6,208 bases of DNA from an uncultured Oscillochloris sp. (GCA_903877945.1 CAIRFY010000062.1:1-6208); one strand, 5' to 3'. Positions 1-6,129 are shown, numbered from the stretch's first letter. The notes: a model not told the origin generated them from the sequence alone. Numbers and translations: made by a program.

Positions 1-39
1 CCCTCTCCCTCACGGGGAGAGGGGGCTGGGGGGTGAGGG
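1..39 (-). repeat. C/G-run hairpin intergenic repeat, left copy
   Basis: Bases 1-9 (CCCTCTCCC) pair perfectly with 15-23 (GGGAGAGGG) around a 5-base loop. A G-run block follows at 21-39. Read on the minus strand the order is TCACCCCCC, AGCCCCC, then the hairpin. The same order occurs on the plus strand at 6173-6205. The element lies about 36 bp past the stop of the minus-strand diguanylate cyclase gene and has the same orientation, so it may serve as a 3'-end hairpin for that operon, though no T-tract is seen. The window edge may truncate it. Dispersed C-run/G-run repeats of this kind are common in G+C-rich genomes including Chloroflexales (recollection, not searched). Confidence 0.6.
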
Positions 40-74
40 CTGAGCGGCGATCACACGACTTTGCAACAGCCCTA

Positions 75-1067
75 TCATGGTCGCCAGACCTGCACCTGGT
101 TCCGTCCTGCATTCTTGGCCGTATAGAGCGCGTGGTCGGCGTGGGCAATCAGGAGTTCAAGCGTGTCCTGCTGCGGGTTAAGCTCGGAGACGCCGACGCT
201 GATCGTGATCGAGAATTTGGTCGTCTCGGCGACAGTGAAGAGATTTTCCGCAACGCGGAAGCGCAACCGCTCGGCCATATCTGCCGCAGATTCCTTCGTA
301 CACATGGGCAAAACAATCAGGAACTCCTCGCCGCCATAGCGGCCCAGGTGGTCGCTGGCGCGAATGGATCGCTGGAAGATGTTAGCGCAGGCTTGCAGTA
401 CCTCGTCGCCCATTTGATGCCCGTAGCAATCATTAATATGTTTAAAGAAGTCGATGTCTATCAGCAAGATTGCGACCGGGGAGCCATAGCGTAGGGATCG
501 TCTCACCTCTTCGTCCAGCTTAAGTAAGACATTACGGCGGTTGGGGATTTGGGTCAGATAGTCGATGTTGGCGATCTTCTCGATCTGCGCAAGCGCCCCT
601 TCGAGGAGTTGTTGCTTCTGCTCCAGATGGTAACGCACCTTCTGTAACGTGCGGGTGGTATTTGATAGTTCGCTGGTGACCTGCATATACTCTTCAACCG
701 CACGCTGGTCAAGCGGGGGGATTGGCTCGGCCAGAAGGATAATCTGCGTATCGGGGGTGCAATCTGCGTAGCAGCGGTAGGACTGTGGGATAGAGATCGG
801 ACTGTCGGTGAAGTTGAGCGTGACCGGGCCGGCGCGCTGCGCGGAGATCGCATCCTGAAGGAGCGTCAGAAAGCGCGTGCGGCTGCTGGGATCAAGCAAT
901 GGGAGCAAGTTATCGATACCGGGCCTGCGGGCGAGAACCTGGCCCAGACTCTCACTCCACTCGATCAGTTCCCCCTGCTTGGTGATCAGCGCGATCAAGC
1001 TCTCACTACGTTCGATCAGCAGTTTGCCAGCGTGGATTACGAGATACGGGCTGAATTGACTCATCAT
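75..1067 (-). CDS. Diguanylate cyclase with N-terminal PAS-like sensor domain
   Basis: This predicted cytosolic 330-residue enzyme makes cyclic di-GMP from two GTP. Residues 14-115 look like a divergent PAS-type sensor domain. Residues about 120-165 form a charged, heptad-like helix typical of the signalling linker before GGDEF domains. The GGDEF domain fills 165-328: metal and substrate residues lie in a DxDxFKxxND motif at 204-213, the GGEEF active-site loop is at 245-249, and the usual C-terminal DxALYxAKxxGRN motif is at 311-323. An RxxD motif (R236-D239) sits exactly five residues before GGEEF, which is the inhibitory I-site spacing, so product inhibition is expected. No membrane segment is visible. 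Two adjacent ATGs (1062 and 1065) make the exact start ambiguous by one residue, and the ribosome binding site is weak (GGGATG). It is the second gene of an operon, 15 bp after the cobalamin protein. The enzymatic call is firm; the PAS assignment is tentative. Confidence 0.93.
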   Translation of the reverse strand: MMSQFSPYLVIHAGKLLIERSESLIALITKQGELIEWSESLGQVLARRPGIDNLLPLLDPSSRTRFLTLLQDAISAQRAGPVTLNFTDSPISIPQSYRCYADCTPDTQIILLAEPIPPLDQRAVEEYMQVTSELSNTTRTLQKVRYHLEQKQQLLEGALAQIEKIANIDYLTQIPNRRNVLLKLDEEVRRSLRYGSPVAILLIDIDFFKHINDCYGHQMGDEVLQACANIFQRSIRASDHLGRYGGEEFLIVLPMCTKESAADMAERLRFRVAENLFTVAETTKFSITISVGVSELNPQQDTLELLIAHADHALYTAKNAGRNQVQVWRP

Positions 1068-1082
1068 GGTGGCATCCCAGTG

Positions 1083-2183
1083 TTATGTGTGGGTTGAATT
1101 AATTTGGAGGACACCATCGTGAGCGCTAAAGGCATAGTAGTCGGCACCTATCTGCCGCCACATCGAAGGATCGGCCACATATGCCTGACCGCCGACAAGA
1201 ATCTTTGGCGTCGGGCTGATATTGGCGCTGCGGACTGCGGTAATGAGCGATTTCACGGCCGGCAAACTATCGGCAAGGGTTGTGGAGATACACAGGAATC
1301 GGGAGCCGGTCTGCTTCATCAGTTCAATGAGACCCTCCTTGGGTGTGTTCGCCCCGGTACAGTAGGCATCCCAGCCATTCAGTTCTAAAAGATCGGAGAG
1401 GATGCGTGCGCCGATCTCGTGAAGTTCACCCGGCGATGAGGCGACGACGACACAGCCCTTCTGACGCGGCAGATTAAGGATCAGCGGGTAGTAAATTGCC
1501 ATGACGCGCTGGGTGATCGCGGTGGCGAGGTGCTCCTGTCCAACGCTGATCTCGCCATTGGCCCACAAGCGACCAACCTCATGCATCACTGGGTAGATGA
1601 TGCGCTCCCACCATACCGCCAACTGCTGTGGGTTCCTGACGTACTCGCCTGTCACATGGATGGCTGCGGCCATGTCAGGCTTGAGCAGCGCTTGGAGGTA
1701 CTGGGTAAAATAAGGCATCAGATTGTCAGCGACGCTCGGTGGTGCCTGTGGGTTGCGCGCCAGGTGGACAAGCTGGGGGTGCAGATCGCATAACTGCTGG
1801 TAGACGGCACTGATCTGAGCGGCGCTGCGCGTATCCAGATGCTGATGAACCGCCTCCATCCAGATGGCAAAATCGGTCGGGAAGAAATCGAGCGAGATGC
1901 CGTGCGGCAGAAGTAACTGGTACTCCCAGGTAATGGATGCAATCAGCGTGCTGACGCTCTTGATCTCTAGCTGTGCTGCCACCAGACGCGCATGGTCAGC
2001 GTGCAGATTACCGATCATAGAGATCGGGCATGATCCGAAGAGGTCAGTGAGCGTCGCGTGCCCGGCGATCCGCTGGTTGGCGTAGGCAATCATAAGCGGC
2101 ACATGAACCCGGTATGACTCACATGCGTCGTCGTCGATAGCCTTAAGGGCAGAGTCCAGACCATGCGAAGAATCGCGGTGCAT
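1083..2183 (-). CDS. CarH-like cobalamin-binding (putative B12 photoreceptor) protein without DNA-binding domain
   Basis: The 366-residue protein has a C-terminal half matching the light-sensing module of CarH. A helical cap (about 150-245) carries W207, E217 and H218, a perfect W-x9-EH motif, which in CarH packs over the adenosyl face of the cofactor. A Rossmann-like B12-binding domain (about 242-365) has E253-x-H255-x-x-G258, the CarH-type variant of DxHxxG in which the histidine ligates cobalt, then GG at 331-332 in the expected strand-loop. H218 to H255 is 37 residues, close to the CarH spacing. There is no MerR helix-turn-helix; residues 1-150 are a helix-rich region I do not recognise. 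Output is therefore probably protein-protein, and the diguanylate cyclase 15 bp downstream is the obvious partner. An AGGAAGGTG Shine-Dalgarno (2191-2199) supports the ATG at 2183. B12 binding is well supported; light sensing is inferred from the motif. Confidence 0.85.
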   Translation of the reverse strand: MHRDSSHGLDSALKAIDDDACESYRVHVPLMIAYANQRIAGHATLTDLFGSCPISMIGNLHADHARLVAAQLEIKSVSTLIASITWEYQLLLPHGISLDFFPTDFAIWMEAVHQHLDTRSAAQISAVYQQLCDLHPQLVHLARNPQAPPSVADNLMPYFTQYLQALLKPDMAAAIHVTGEYVRNPQQLAVWWERIIYPVMHEVGRLWANGEISVGQEHLATAITQRVMAIYYPLILNLPRQKGCVVVASSPGELHEIGARILSDLLELNGWDAYCTGANTPKEGLIELMKQTGSRFLCISTTLADSLPAVKSLITAVRSANISPTPKILVGGQAYVADPSMWRQIGADYYAFSAHDGVLQINSTHT

Positions 2184-2240
2184 AACATCTCACCTTCCTA
2201 AAGCGCCTGTAGATATGTGACCTCGTGTTGCGGTGTCGAT

Positions 2241-2269
2241 AGTGTAATACGGGACGCGGTGAGTTTCAA
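2241..2269 (-). promoter_or_regulatory. Sigma70-type promoter of the cobalamin sensor/diguanylate cyclase operon
   Basis: On the minus strand, TTGAAA (2269-2264) is followed after exactly 17 bases by TACACT (2246-2241), matching 5/6 and 4/6 of the consensus hexamers. Transcription would begin near 2234 and give a leader of about 50 nt with a good Shine-Dalgarno. No other promoter is apparent between the two genes, so both should be read from here. Confidence 0.6.
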
Positions 2270-2271
2270 TA

Positions 2272-2293
2272 CCTGCGCTGCTTCGGTTGCAGG
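2272..2293. promoter_or_regulatory. Candidate operator: inverted repeat between divergent promoters
   Basis: CCTGC (2272-2276) is repeated inverted as GCAGG (2289-2293) with 12 bases between. It lies just upstream of the -35 element of the minus-strand operon and overlaps the -35 position of the plus-strand methyltransferase promoter. One bound dimer could affect both genes. The half-sites are only 5 bp, so chance occurrence is quite possible. Confidence 0.25.
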
Positions 2294-2312
2294 CTAACAT
2301 CTGTGCTATAAT
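2284..2312 (+). promoter_or_regulatory. Extended -10 promoter of the methyltransferase/glycosyltransferase operon
   Basis: TGCTATAAT at 2304-2312 is a perfect extended -10 element. The -35 position 17 bp upstream (2284-2289, CGGTTG) is poor, as is usual for extended -10 promoters. Transcription would start near 2319. This decides the methyltransferase start: an in-frame TTG at 2287 lies upstream of the predicted transcript, so the ATG at 2344 is preferred. Confidence 0.6.
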
Positions 2313-2343
2313 CCGGGTTCAGTACCTTGCGGGGCAGTGCTCA

Positions 2344-3258
2344 ATGCGTCGGCGGCCCCATGCCATACCGGAGCCACTGGTGTCTGCACGTCCATTCCTC
2401 AAGTGGGCCGGCGGTAAAGGGCAGTTGCTGCCCGAACTGACGCGCCGTACGCCCGCCCGCTTCCTGCGCTACCATGAACCGTTTATGGGTGGCGGTGCCT
2501 TCTTTTTTAGTCTCTGGAGCAGCGGTCGTCTGCGCCACGGTGGTGTGCTTAGTGATTATAACCGCGACTTGATTGCCTGTTATCAGACGGTGCGTGATCA
2601 CGCCGAGGATCTGATCGCGAAGTTGCTTGAGTATAAGGCCCACGCCAACGACCGCGAGTATTTCTACGAGGTTCGTAGTTGGGATCGGCAGTCTGGCTTC
2701 GAGCAGCGGAGCCAGGTCGATCTCGCCGCACGCATGATCTTCCTCAACCGCACGTGCTACAACGGGCTCTACCGGCTCAACAAGAAGGGTAAGTTTAACG
2801 CGCCCTTCGGCTATTACAAGAAGCCGCTGATCGTTGATGTTGAGAATATGTACGAGGTCAGCCGCGCCCTCAAGAGCGTCGATCTGCGACATGGCGACTT
2901 CGCTGATGTCCTTACCTACGCTGAGCCCGGCGACTTCGTCTACTTCGATCCGCCCTACGCGCCCCTCAGCCCCACCGCCTCGTTCACTCACTACACTGGT
3001 CGTGGCTTCGGCGAGGATCAGCAGCATCGCCTGGCTGGGGTGTTCCGCCAGCTTGCCGAGCGTGGCTGCTATGTGATGCTGAGCAACTCGTACACCAACC
3101 TCACCCGCGAGATTTATAGCTCCGATGCGATCTCTGGCCTGAGCGCTCAGACGGTGCGCGCCAGCCGCAAGATCAACTGCGACGGCGCGAAGCGCGGTTT
3201 TATCGATGAACTGATCGCGTGTAGCTACGATGTGGATCGCGAACTCGCGGTGACGTAA
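2344..3258 (+). CDS. Dam/D12-class DNA adenine-N6 methyltransferase, probably GATC-type
   Basis: The 304-residue protein transfers methyl from S-adenosylmethionine to adenine N6 in DNA. The alpha-class motif order is clear: motif X FLKWAGGKGQL (18-28), the SAM-binding motif I EPFMGGGAFFF (45-55), an acidic motif DYNRDLI (71-77), the family-typical block RTCYNGLYRLNKKGKFN (136-152), and the catalytic DPPY (202-205). Length is close to Dam and DpnM (roughly 280 residues). The 136-156 block resembles enzymes recognising GATC or GATATC, so GATC is likely but not proven. The ATG at 2344 is chosen because the promoter at 2304-2312 starts transcription after the in-frame TTG at 2287; the start is preceded by a modest GCGGGG. 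No restriction endonuclease is adjacent, so it may be an orphan regulatory enzyme or a defence remnant. A glycosyltransferase follows 8 bp later. Confidence 0.93.
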   Translation: MRRRPHAIPEPLVSARPFLKWAGGKGQLLPELTRRTPARFLRYHEPFMGGGAFFFSLWSSGRLRHGGVLSDYNRDLIACYQTVRDHAEDLIAKLLEYKAHANDREYFYEVRSWDRQSGFEQRSQVDLAARMIFLNRTCYNGLYRLNKKGKFNAPFGYYKKPLIVDVENMYEVSRALKSVDLRHGDFADVLTYAEPGDFVYFDPPYAPLSPTASFTHYTGRGFGEDQQHRLAGVFRQLAERGCYVMLSNSYTNLTREIYSSDAISGLSAQTVRASRKINCDGAKRGFIDELIACSYDVDRELAVT

Positions 3259-3266
3259 AGAGAGCC

Positions 3267-4535
3267 ATGCACGTCCTACATTGTGTCCAGCTCTACTGGC
3301 CGGTGCCCAGCGGCGCCGCACGCTATTTTATTGAGATTGGCGAGCGCCTGGTTCGCGAGGGCCACAAGGTAACGGTGCTGGCCACCGATGCACGTGATCT
3401 GGAGTATCTCTGGGATGGGCGCACGCAGCGCGTGGCCGAGGGCGAGTCCTGGCATCGAGGGGTGCGCGTGCTGCGCTTCCCGGTGCGCCGCGCCCCTGGC
3501 CCGCCGATCATCTACCCGGTGATCCGGCGGCTGATGGTTGAGGTGGGTCGCCTGGGCATGCCGAGCGGGCCGCTGCTGCGTCGGCTGGCCGCGATCACGC
3601 CGCGATTGCCTGATCTGGAGCGGTACCTGGAGCAGTCCCGTGATTTGGCCGATGTCGATCTTGTCCACACGACCAACATCACCCTGGACTTCGCCATCTT
3701 GCCGGTGGTGCGCTGGGCGCGACGACGCGGGCTGCGGCAGCTCTGCACGCCCTTCGTGCATCTGGGTGAGCCGGGCAGCCAGCAGATTGTGCGCTACTAC
3801 AGTATGCCGCACCAGATCGCGCTGCTGCGTAGCTGCGACGCCGTGGCGACGATGACCACGTTGGAGCGTGATTTTCTGACCGCACGCGGCGTGCCAGGCG
3901 AGCGTGTGCATGTGGTGGGCGCGGGCGTCACCCCCGCCGACCTGGTGGGCGGCGACGGCGGGCGCTTCCGGCAGAGCCAGGGTATCACCGGGCCGATTGT
4001 GCTGAGCCTGGGCACGGCGGCCTACGACAAGGGCAGCGTGCATGTGCTGGAGGCTATGCGTCGGCTCTGGGCGAGCGGATCAGACGCGACCTGGGTGCAG
4101 TGCGGCCCGCTGATGGGCCACTTCGCGCAGCTCTACGCGGGGCTGCCCACCGAGGAGCGGGCGCGCACCCGCGTACTCGGCTATGTGAGCGACGCCCTGC
4201 GCCACGACGCCCTGGACGCCGCTGATGTCTACGCCCAACCCTCGCGCACCGACAGCTTCGGCATTACCTACCTGGAGGCGTGGTGCTACGGGGTGCCGGT
4301 GGTGGGTGCCCTGGCGGGCGGCGTACCCGCCGTGATCCGCCACGGCATCGACGGGCTGCTGGTGCCCTTCGGCGACGTACCCGCCCTGGCCGGGGCAATC
4401 GACCGGCTCCTGGGCGACCACGAACTGGCCCGCGCAATGGGGATCGCTGGCGCAGCCCACGTGCGGCGTAGTATGACGTGGGAGGCTGTGTACGGGCGAG
4501 TACGCGGACTCTACCTCCCCCCGGCGGGCGACTGA
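3267..4535 (+). CDS. GT4-family (GT-B fold) glycosyltransferase
   Basis: The 422-residue protein has two Rossmann-like halves typical of GT-B retaining glycosyltransferases. The N-terminal acceptor half begins at residue 2 with a beta strand and a glycine-rich loop (PSGAARY, 14-20), like the P-x-x-GG loop of the family. The C-terminal nucleotide-sugar half starts near 243 (IVLSLGTAAYDKG, 244-256, with K255 in the phosphate-contact region) and includes DSFGITYLE (329-337) and GGVPAVIRHGIDGLLVP (351-367). The classic E-x7-E motif here reads D-x7-E, a conservative change. It probably acts at the cytoplasmic membrane face on a glycolipid, polysaccharide or small-molecule acceptor; donor and acceptor cannot be read from sequence. 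The ATG lies 8 bp after the methyltransferase stop, with AGAGAG as a weak ribosome binding site, so the genes are likely cotranscribed. It appears richer in G+C than the genes to its left. Confidence 0.9.
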   Translation: MHVLHCVQLYWPVPSGAARYFIEIGERLVREGHKVTVLATDARDLEYLWDGRTQRVAEGESWHRGVRVLRFPVRRAPGPPIIYPVIRRLMVEVGRLGMPSGPLLRRLAAITPRLPDLERYLEQSRDLADVDLVHTTNITLDFAILPVVRWARRRGLRQLCTPFVHLGEPGSQQIVRYYSMPHQIALLRSCDAVATMTTLERDFLTARGVPGERVHVVGAGVTPADLVGGDGGRFRQSQGITGPIVLSLGTAAYDKGSVHVLEAMRRLWASGSDATWVQCGPLMGHFAQLYAGLPTEERARTRVLGYVSDALRHDALDAADVYAQPSRTDSFGITYLEAWCYGVPVVGALAGGVPAVIRHGIDGLLVPFGDVPALAGAIDRLLGDHELARAMGIAGAAHVRRSMTWEAVYGRVRGLYLPPAGD

Positions 4536-4539
4536 CGTC

Positions 4540-4566
4540 GCCCCTGCGGAGCCTGCGGCTGGGGGC
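4540..4566 (+). terminator. Possible hairpin terminator after the glycosyltransferase gene
   Basis: GCCCC (4540-4544) can pair with GGGGC (4562-4566), and an inner AGCC/GGCT stem (4550-4553 with 4557-4560) closes a triloop. It starts 5 bp after the glycosyltransferase stop. There is no T-tract, so it is at best a weak or atypical terminator. Confidence 0.3.
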
Positions 4567-4616
4567 CGGATCCGCCCGCGATGTGGCAACAGCCCTGGGA
4601 GGTTGCGCTTTCTCTA

Positions 4617-4645
4617 TTGCAAGCTACCCAGCAACATAGTACAAT
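4617..4645 (+). promoter_or_regulatory. Strong sigma70-type promoter for the hpf leader
   Basis: TTGCAA (4617-4622), 17 bases, then TACAAT (4640-4645). Hexamers match the consensus in 4/6 and 5/6 positions with optimal spacing, in a locally A+T-rich patch of an otherwise G+C-rich region. Transcription would start near 4652, about 225 nt before the hpf start codon, giving an unusually long leader. Confidence 0.65.
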
Positions 4646-4651
4646 TTGTGA

Positions 4652-4810
4652 AGGCAGGATTAAGAATGCTCTCGCGCCACGACACGGTGGCGCTGCGCGA
4701 GAGGAAGTCAGAAGCGATGATCAACAGGGTCGCTGTGGCACTTCGGATCGCGGAGCTTTGTGACAGCCGACAGAGCCCCCAGGCAACGTGTGCGCCCGGG
4801 GGCTTTGCTG
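4652..4810 (+). ncRNA. Structured leader or small RNA upstream of hpf (predicted)
   Basis: From the predicted start near 4652, three hairpins follow in close order. Hairpin I (4669-4703) pairs CTCTCGCG with CGCGAGAG, plus an inner CCAC/GTGG stem or the alternative GCGCCAC/GTGGCGC. Hairpin II (4730-4770) has GCTGT/ACAGC, CAC/GTG and an inner CTTCG/CGGAG stem. Hairpin III (4771-4807) directly abuts II and is terminator-like. This much structure between a good promoter and a stationary-phase gene suggests either an attenuator controlling hpf or an independent small RNA. I do not recognise a known riboswitch core (not GEMM c-di-GMP, not cobalamin), and it does not look like 6S, SRP or tmRNA. Structured RNAs near raiA/hpf genes (the raiA motif) are known in Firmicutes and Actinobacteria, but I cannot show homology. 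Confidence 0.42.
4771..4807 (+). terminator. Terminator-like hairpin in the hpf leader (possible attenuator)
   Basis: CAGAGCCCCC (4771-4780) pairs with GGGGGCTTTG (4798-4807) with one G-T wobble, and GGC/GCC extends it inside, leaving a loop of about 9 bases. The T residues after the G run are few and partly inside the stem, so intrinsic termination is likely partial. No clear new promoter lies between it and hpf, so hpf transcription probably reads through this element. Confidence 0.5.
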
Positions 4811-4878
4811 TGCTGATCGACTGCGTGCGGACGGCGCGCCTGCCTGGCCGCCGCATTATTTAGGGATGGAGGACCGTG

Positions 4879-5460
4879 ATGGATCTCACAGTCAAAAGCC
4901 GTAACGGAAAAATTACCGAGCGTCAGCGGCAGCACATCGAAGAGAAGCTCGGGAAGCTTGGGCGCTACATGGATCAGATCACGAGCGCGACGGTCGAGGT
5001 GCATATCGAGCAGCATCGACAGGCGGGCGAGGTCCACCGCGTTCAGGTCACCCTCACCGGCGATCGTGGGGTCATTCTGCGGGCCGAGGAGCAGTCGTCT
5101 GACCTCTATGGCGCGATCGACGAGGTGCAGAGCGTGCTCCAGCGGCAGATTAAGCGCTACAAGGAGAAGTACTGGCGCCGCGAGCGGCAGCGCCGACAGA
5201 CCGATAAGATTGTGGTGAGCGATGTAACGCCGGTTGTTGAGGTGGTTGCCCCTGAGGAGGAGTTCGAGGGCCGCGATGTGGAGGTGATCCGCACCAAGCA
5301 GTTCACTCTGCGCCCGATGTTCACCGACGATGCAATCGAGCAGATGGAGCTGCTCGGCCATAACTTCTTTGTCTTTCAGGACGCCGAGAGCCAGCGGTTT
5401 AGCGTGCTCTACCGTCGGCGTGATGGGAACTACGGGTTGATCGTGCCCGATAAGGCATAG
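4879..5460 (+). CDS. hpf: Long-form ribosome hibernation promoting factor
   Basis: The 193-residue protein binds the small ribosomal subunit in the mRNA/tRNA path and, in the long form, dimerises ribosomes into inactive 100S particles during starvation. Residues 1-103 form the S30AE/YfiA-type domain, with the strand-helix opening MDLTVKSRNGKITERQRQHI and a basic helix end (KRYKEKYWRRERQRR, 92-106). A charged, acidic linker follows at about 107-132. Residues 133-193 are the C-terminal dimerisation domain (VIRTKQFTLRPM, then the HNFFVF and YRRRDGNYGLI stretches). Length is typical of long HPF. GGAGGA at 4868-4873 sits 5 bases before the ATG at 4879; the GTG at 4876 would leave only 2 bases, so the ATG is preferred. 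It is preceded by the structured leader and ends in a strong terminator, so it appears monocistronic. Confidence 0.95.
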   Translation: MDLTVKSRNGKITERQRQHIEEKLGKLGRYMDQITSATVEVHIEQHRQAGEVHRVQVTLTGDRGVILRAEEQSSDLYGAIDEVQSVLQRQIKRYKEKYWRRERQRRQTDKIVVSDVTPVVEVVAPEEEFEGRDVEVIRTKQFTLRPMFTDDAIEQMELLGHNFFVFQDAESQRFSVLYRRRDGNYGLIVPDKA

Positions 5461-5482
5461 TGTTGTCGTGTCGTCACGCAGC

Positions 5483-5520
5483 GGGGCGCGACGGGTAGTA
5501 CCCGCCGCGCCCCTGTTTGC
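5483..5520 (+). terminator. Rho-independent terminator of hpf
   Basis: GGGGCGCG (5483-5490) pairs with CGCGCCCC (5506-5513). After an A-C mismatch, CGGGT (5492-5496) pairs with ACCCG (5500-5504) around the loop AGT. TGTTTG follows. It lies 22 bp after the hpf stop codon and is the strongest terminator in the window, separating hpf from the CAP-domain gene. Confidence 0.8.
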
Positions 5521-5589
5521 GGGATCCAAACAGCGCTGCTGCGCTGTCATCACCACCACACCATAGAGCGCATAGGGGGCAGAGTCATC

Positions 5590-6129
5590 ATGAAGCGTAC
5601 CCTGTGGATCGCCGCCGCCCTGATCGTGGTTGTGCTAGGAATTCGTCCTGCCGCCCGCGCCGAGAACCTCTCCGCCCTCAACCCTATCTACCTACCGTCT
5701 ATCTCTCAGCCAGGGGCACCGGTGCAGACCACAGAGCAGCGCCAGGTAGCCGACCAGGTGCTGGCCCTCGTAAACAGCGAACGGGCCGCTGCCGGTTGCG
5801 CCGCGCTCGCGATGAACGATAAGCTGATCGCAGCCGCCCAGGGCCAGAGCCGAGATATGGCGGAGCAGAACTTCTTCAGCCACACCAACCCCGACCCGAC
5901 CCGAGCCACGCTCAGCCAGCGTATCGACGTTGTAGGCTACACGTGGTCGGCGATTGGCGAGAATATCGCTGCTGGACAGAACACTCCCGCCGCCGTCATG
6001 GCGAGCTGGATGAACAGCGCCGGTCACAAGGACAACATCCTCAACTGTAGCTATGTCGATATTGGCGTCGGCTACTACGTCGGTGGCTCCTACCGCTTCT
6101 ACTGGACGCAGGACTTTGGGCGTCCATAG
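5590..6129 (+). CDS. Secreted CAP/SCP-domain (YkwD-like) protein
   Basis: The 179-residue protein starts with a clear Sec signal peptide: MKR, a hydrophobic core (about 6-18), and a probable signal peptidase I site after A-R-A at 24. A short Pro/Ser/Gln-rich spacer (about 30-50) leads into a CAP domain (about 52-177). Family landmarks are VLALVNSERAAAGC (57-70), FFSHTNPDP (95-103, with H98), GENIAAGQ (123-130, with E124), ASWMNSAGHKDNIL (138-151, with H146) and DIGVGYY (157-163). H98, E124 and H146 match the conserved cavity residues of the superfamily. C70 and C153 could form a disulphide outside the cell. Bacterial CAP proteins are usually extracellular, with mostly unknown activities, so no reaction is assigned. 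AGGGGG (5574-5579) is a usable ribosome binding site, 10 bases upstream. No clear promoter is visible between 5520 and 5590. The gene appears monocistronic. Confidence 0.9.
   Translation: MKRTLWIAAALIVVVLGIRPAARAENLSALNPIYLPSISQPGAPVQTTEQRQVADQVLALVNSERAAAGCAALAMNDKLIAAAQGQSRDMAEQNFFSHTNPDPTRATLSQRIDVVGYTWSAIGENIAAGQNTPAAVMASWMNSAGHKDNILNCSYVDIGVGYYVGGSYRFYWTQDFGRP

Noticed and set aside
33..494. Plus-strand frame opposite the diguanylate cyclase C-terminus
   Set aside because: It overlaps the GGDEF catalytic region on the opposite strand, starts inside the repeat and has no protein signature.
2287..2343. N-terminal extension of the methyltransferase from a TTG at 2287
   Set aside because: The frame is open, but the perfect extended -10 at 2304-2312 puts transcription start near 2319, after the TTG. 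Family homology begins only near residue 17 of the shorter form.
2341..3321. Long minus-strand open frame (326 codons) opposite the methyltransferase
   Set aside because: It is antisense to a gene with all its catalytic motifs, shows no recognisable domain, and long antisense frames are expected in G+C-rich DNA.
3276..4043. Minus-strand frame opposite the glycosyltransferase
   Set aside because: Low-complexity His/Arg/Ala-rich translation typical of antisense G+C-rich frames; the plus-strand gene is well supported.
4652..4810. c-di-GMP (GEMM) or cobalamin riboswitch upstream of hpf
   Set aside because: Given the neighbouring genes I looked for these cores, but found neither the GEMM tetraloop-receptor arrangement nor a cobalamin box.
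5530..5547. Short hairpin ACAGCG-CTGCTG-CGCTGT between hpf and the CAP gene
   Set aside because: A 6-bp stem with no T-tract or promoter relation; it could be chance in G+C-rich DNA.
4708..5559. Minus-strand open frame (283 codons) opposite hpf
   Set aside because: It runs antisense through hpf, the leader hairpins and the hpf terminator, with no family features.
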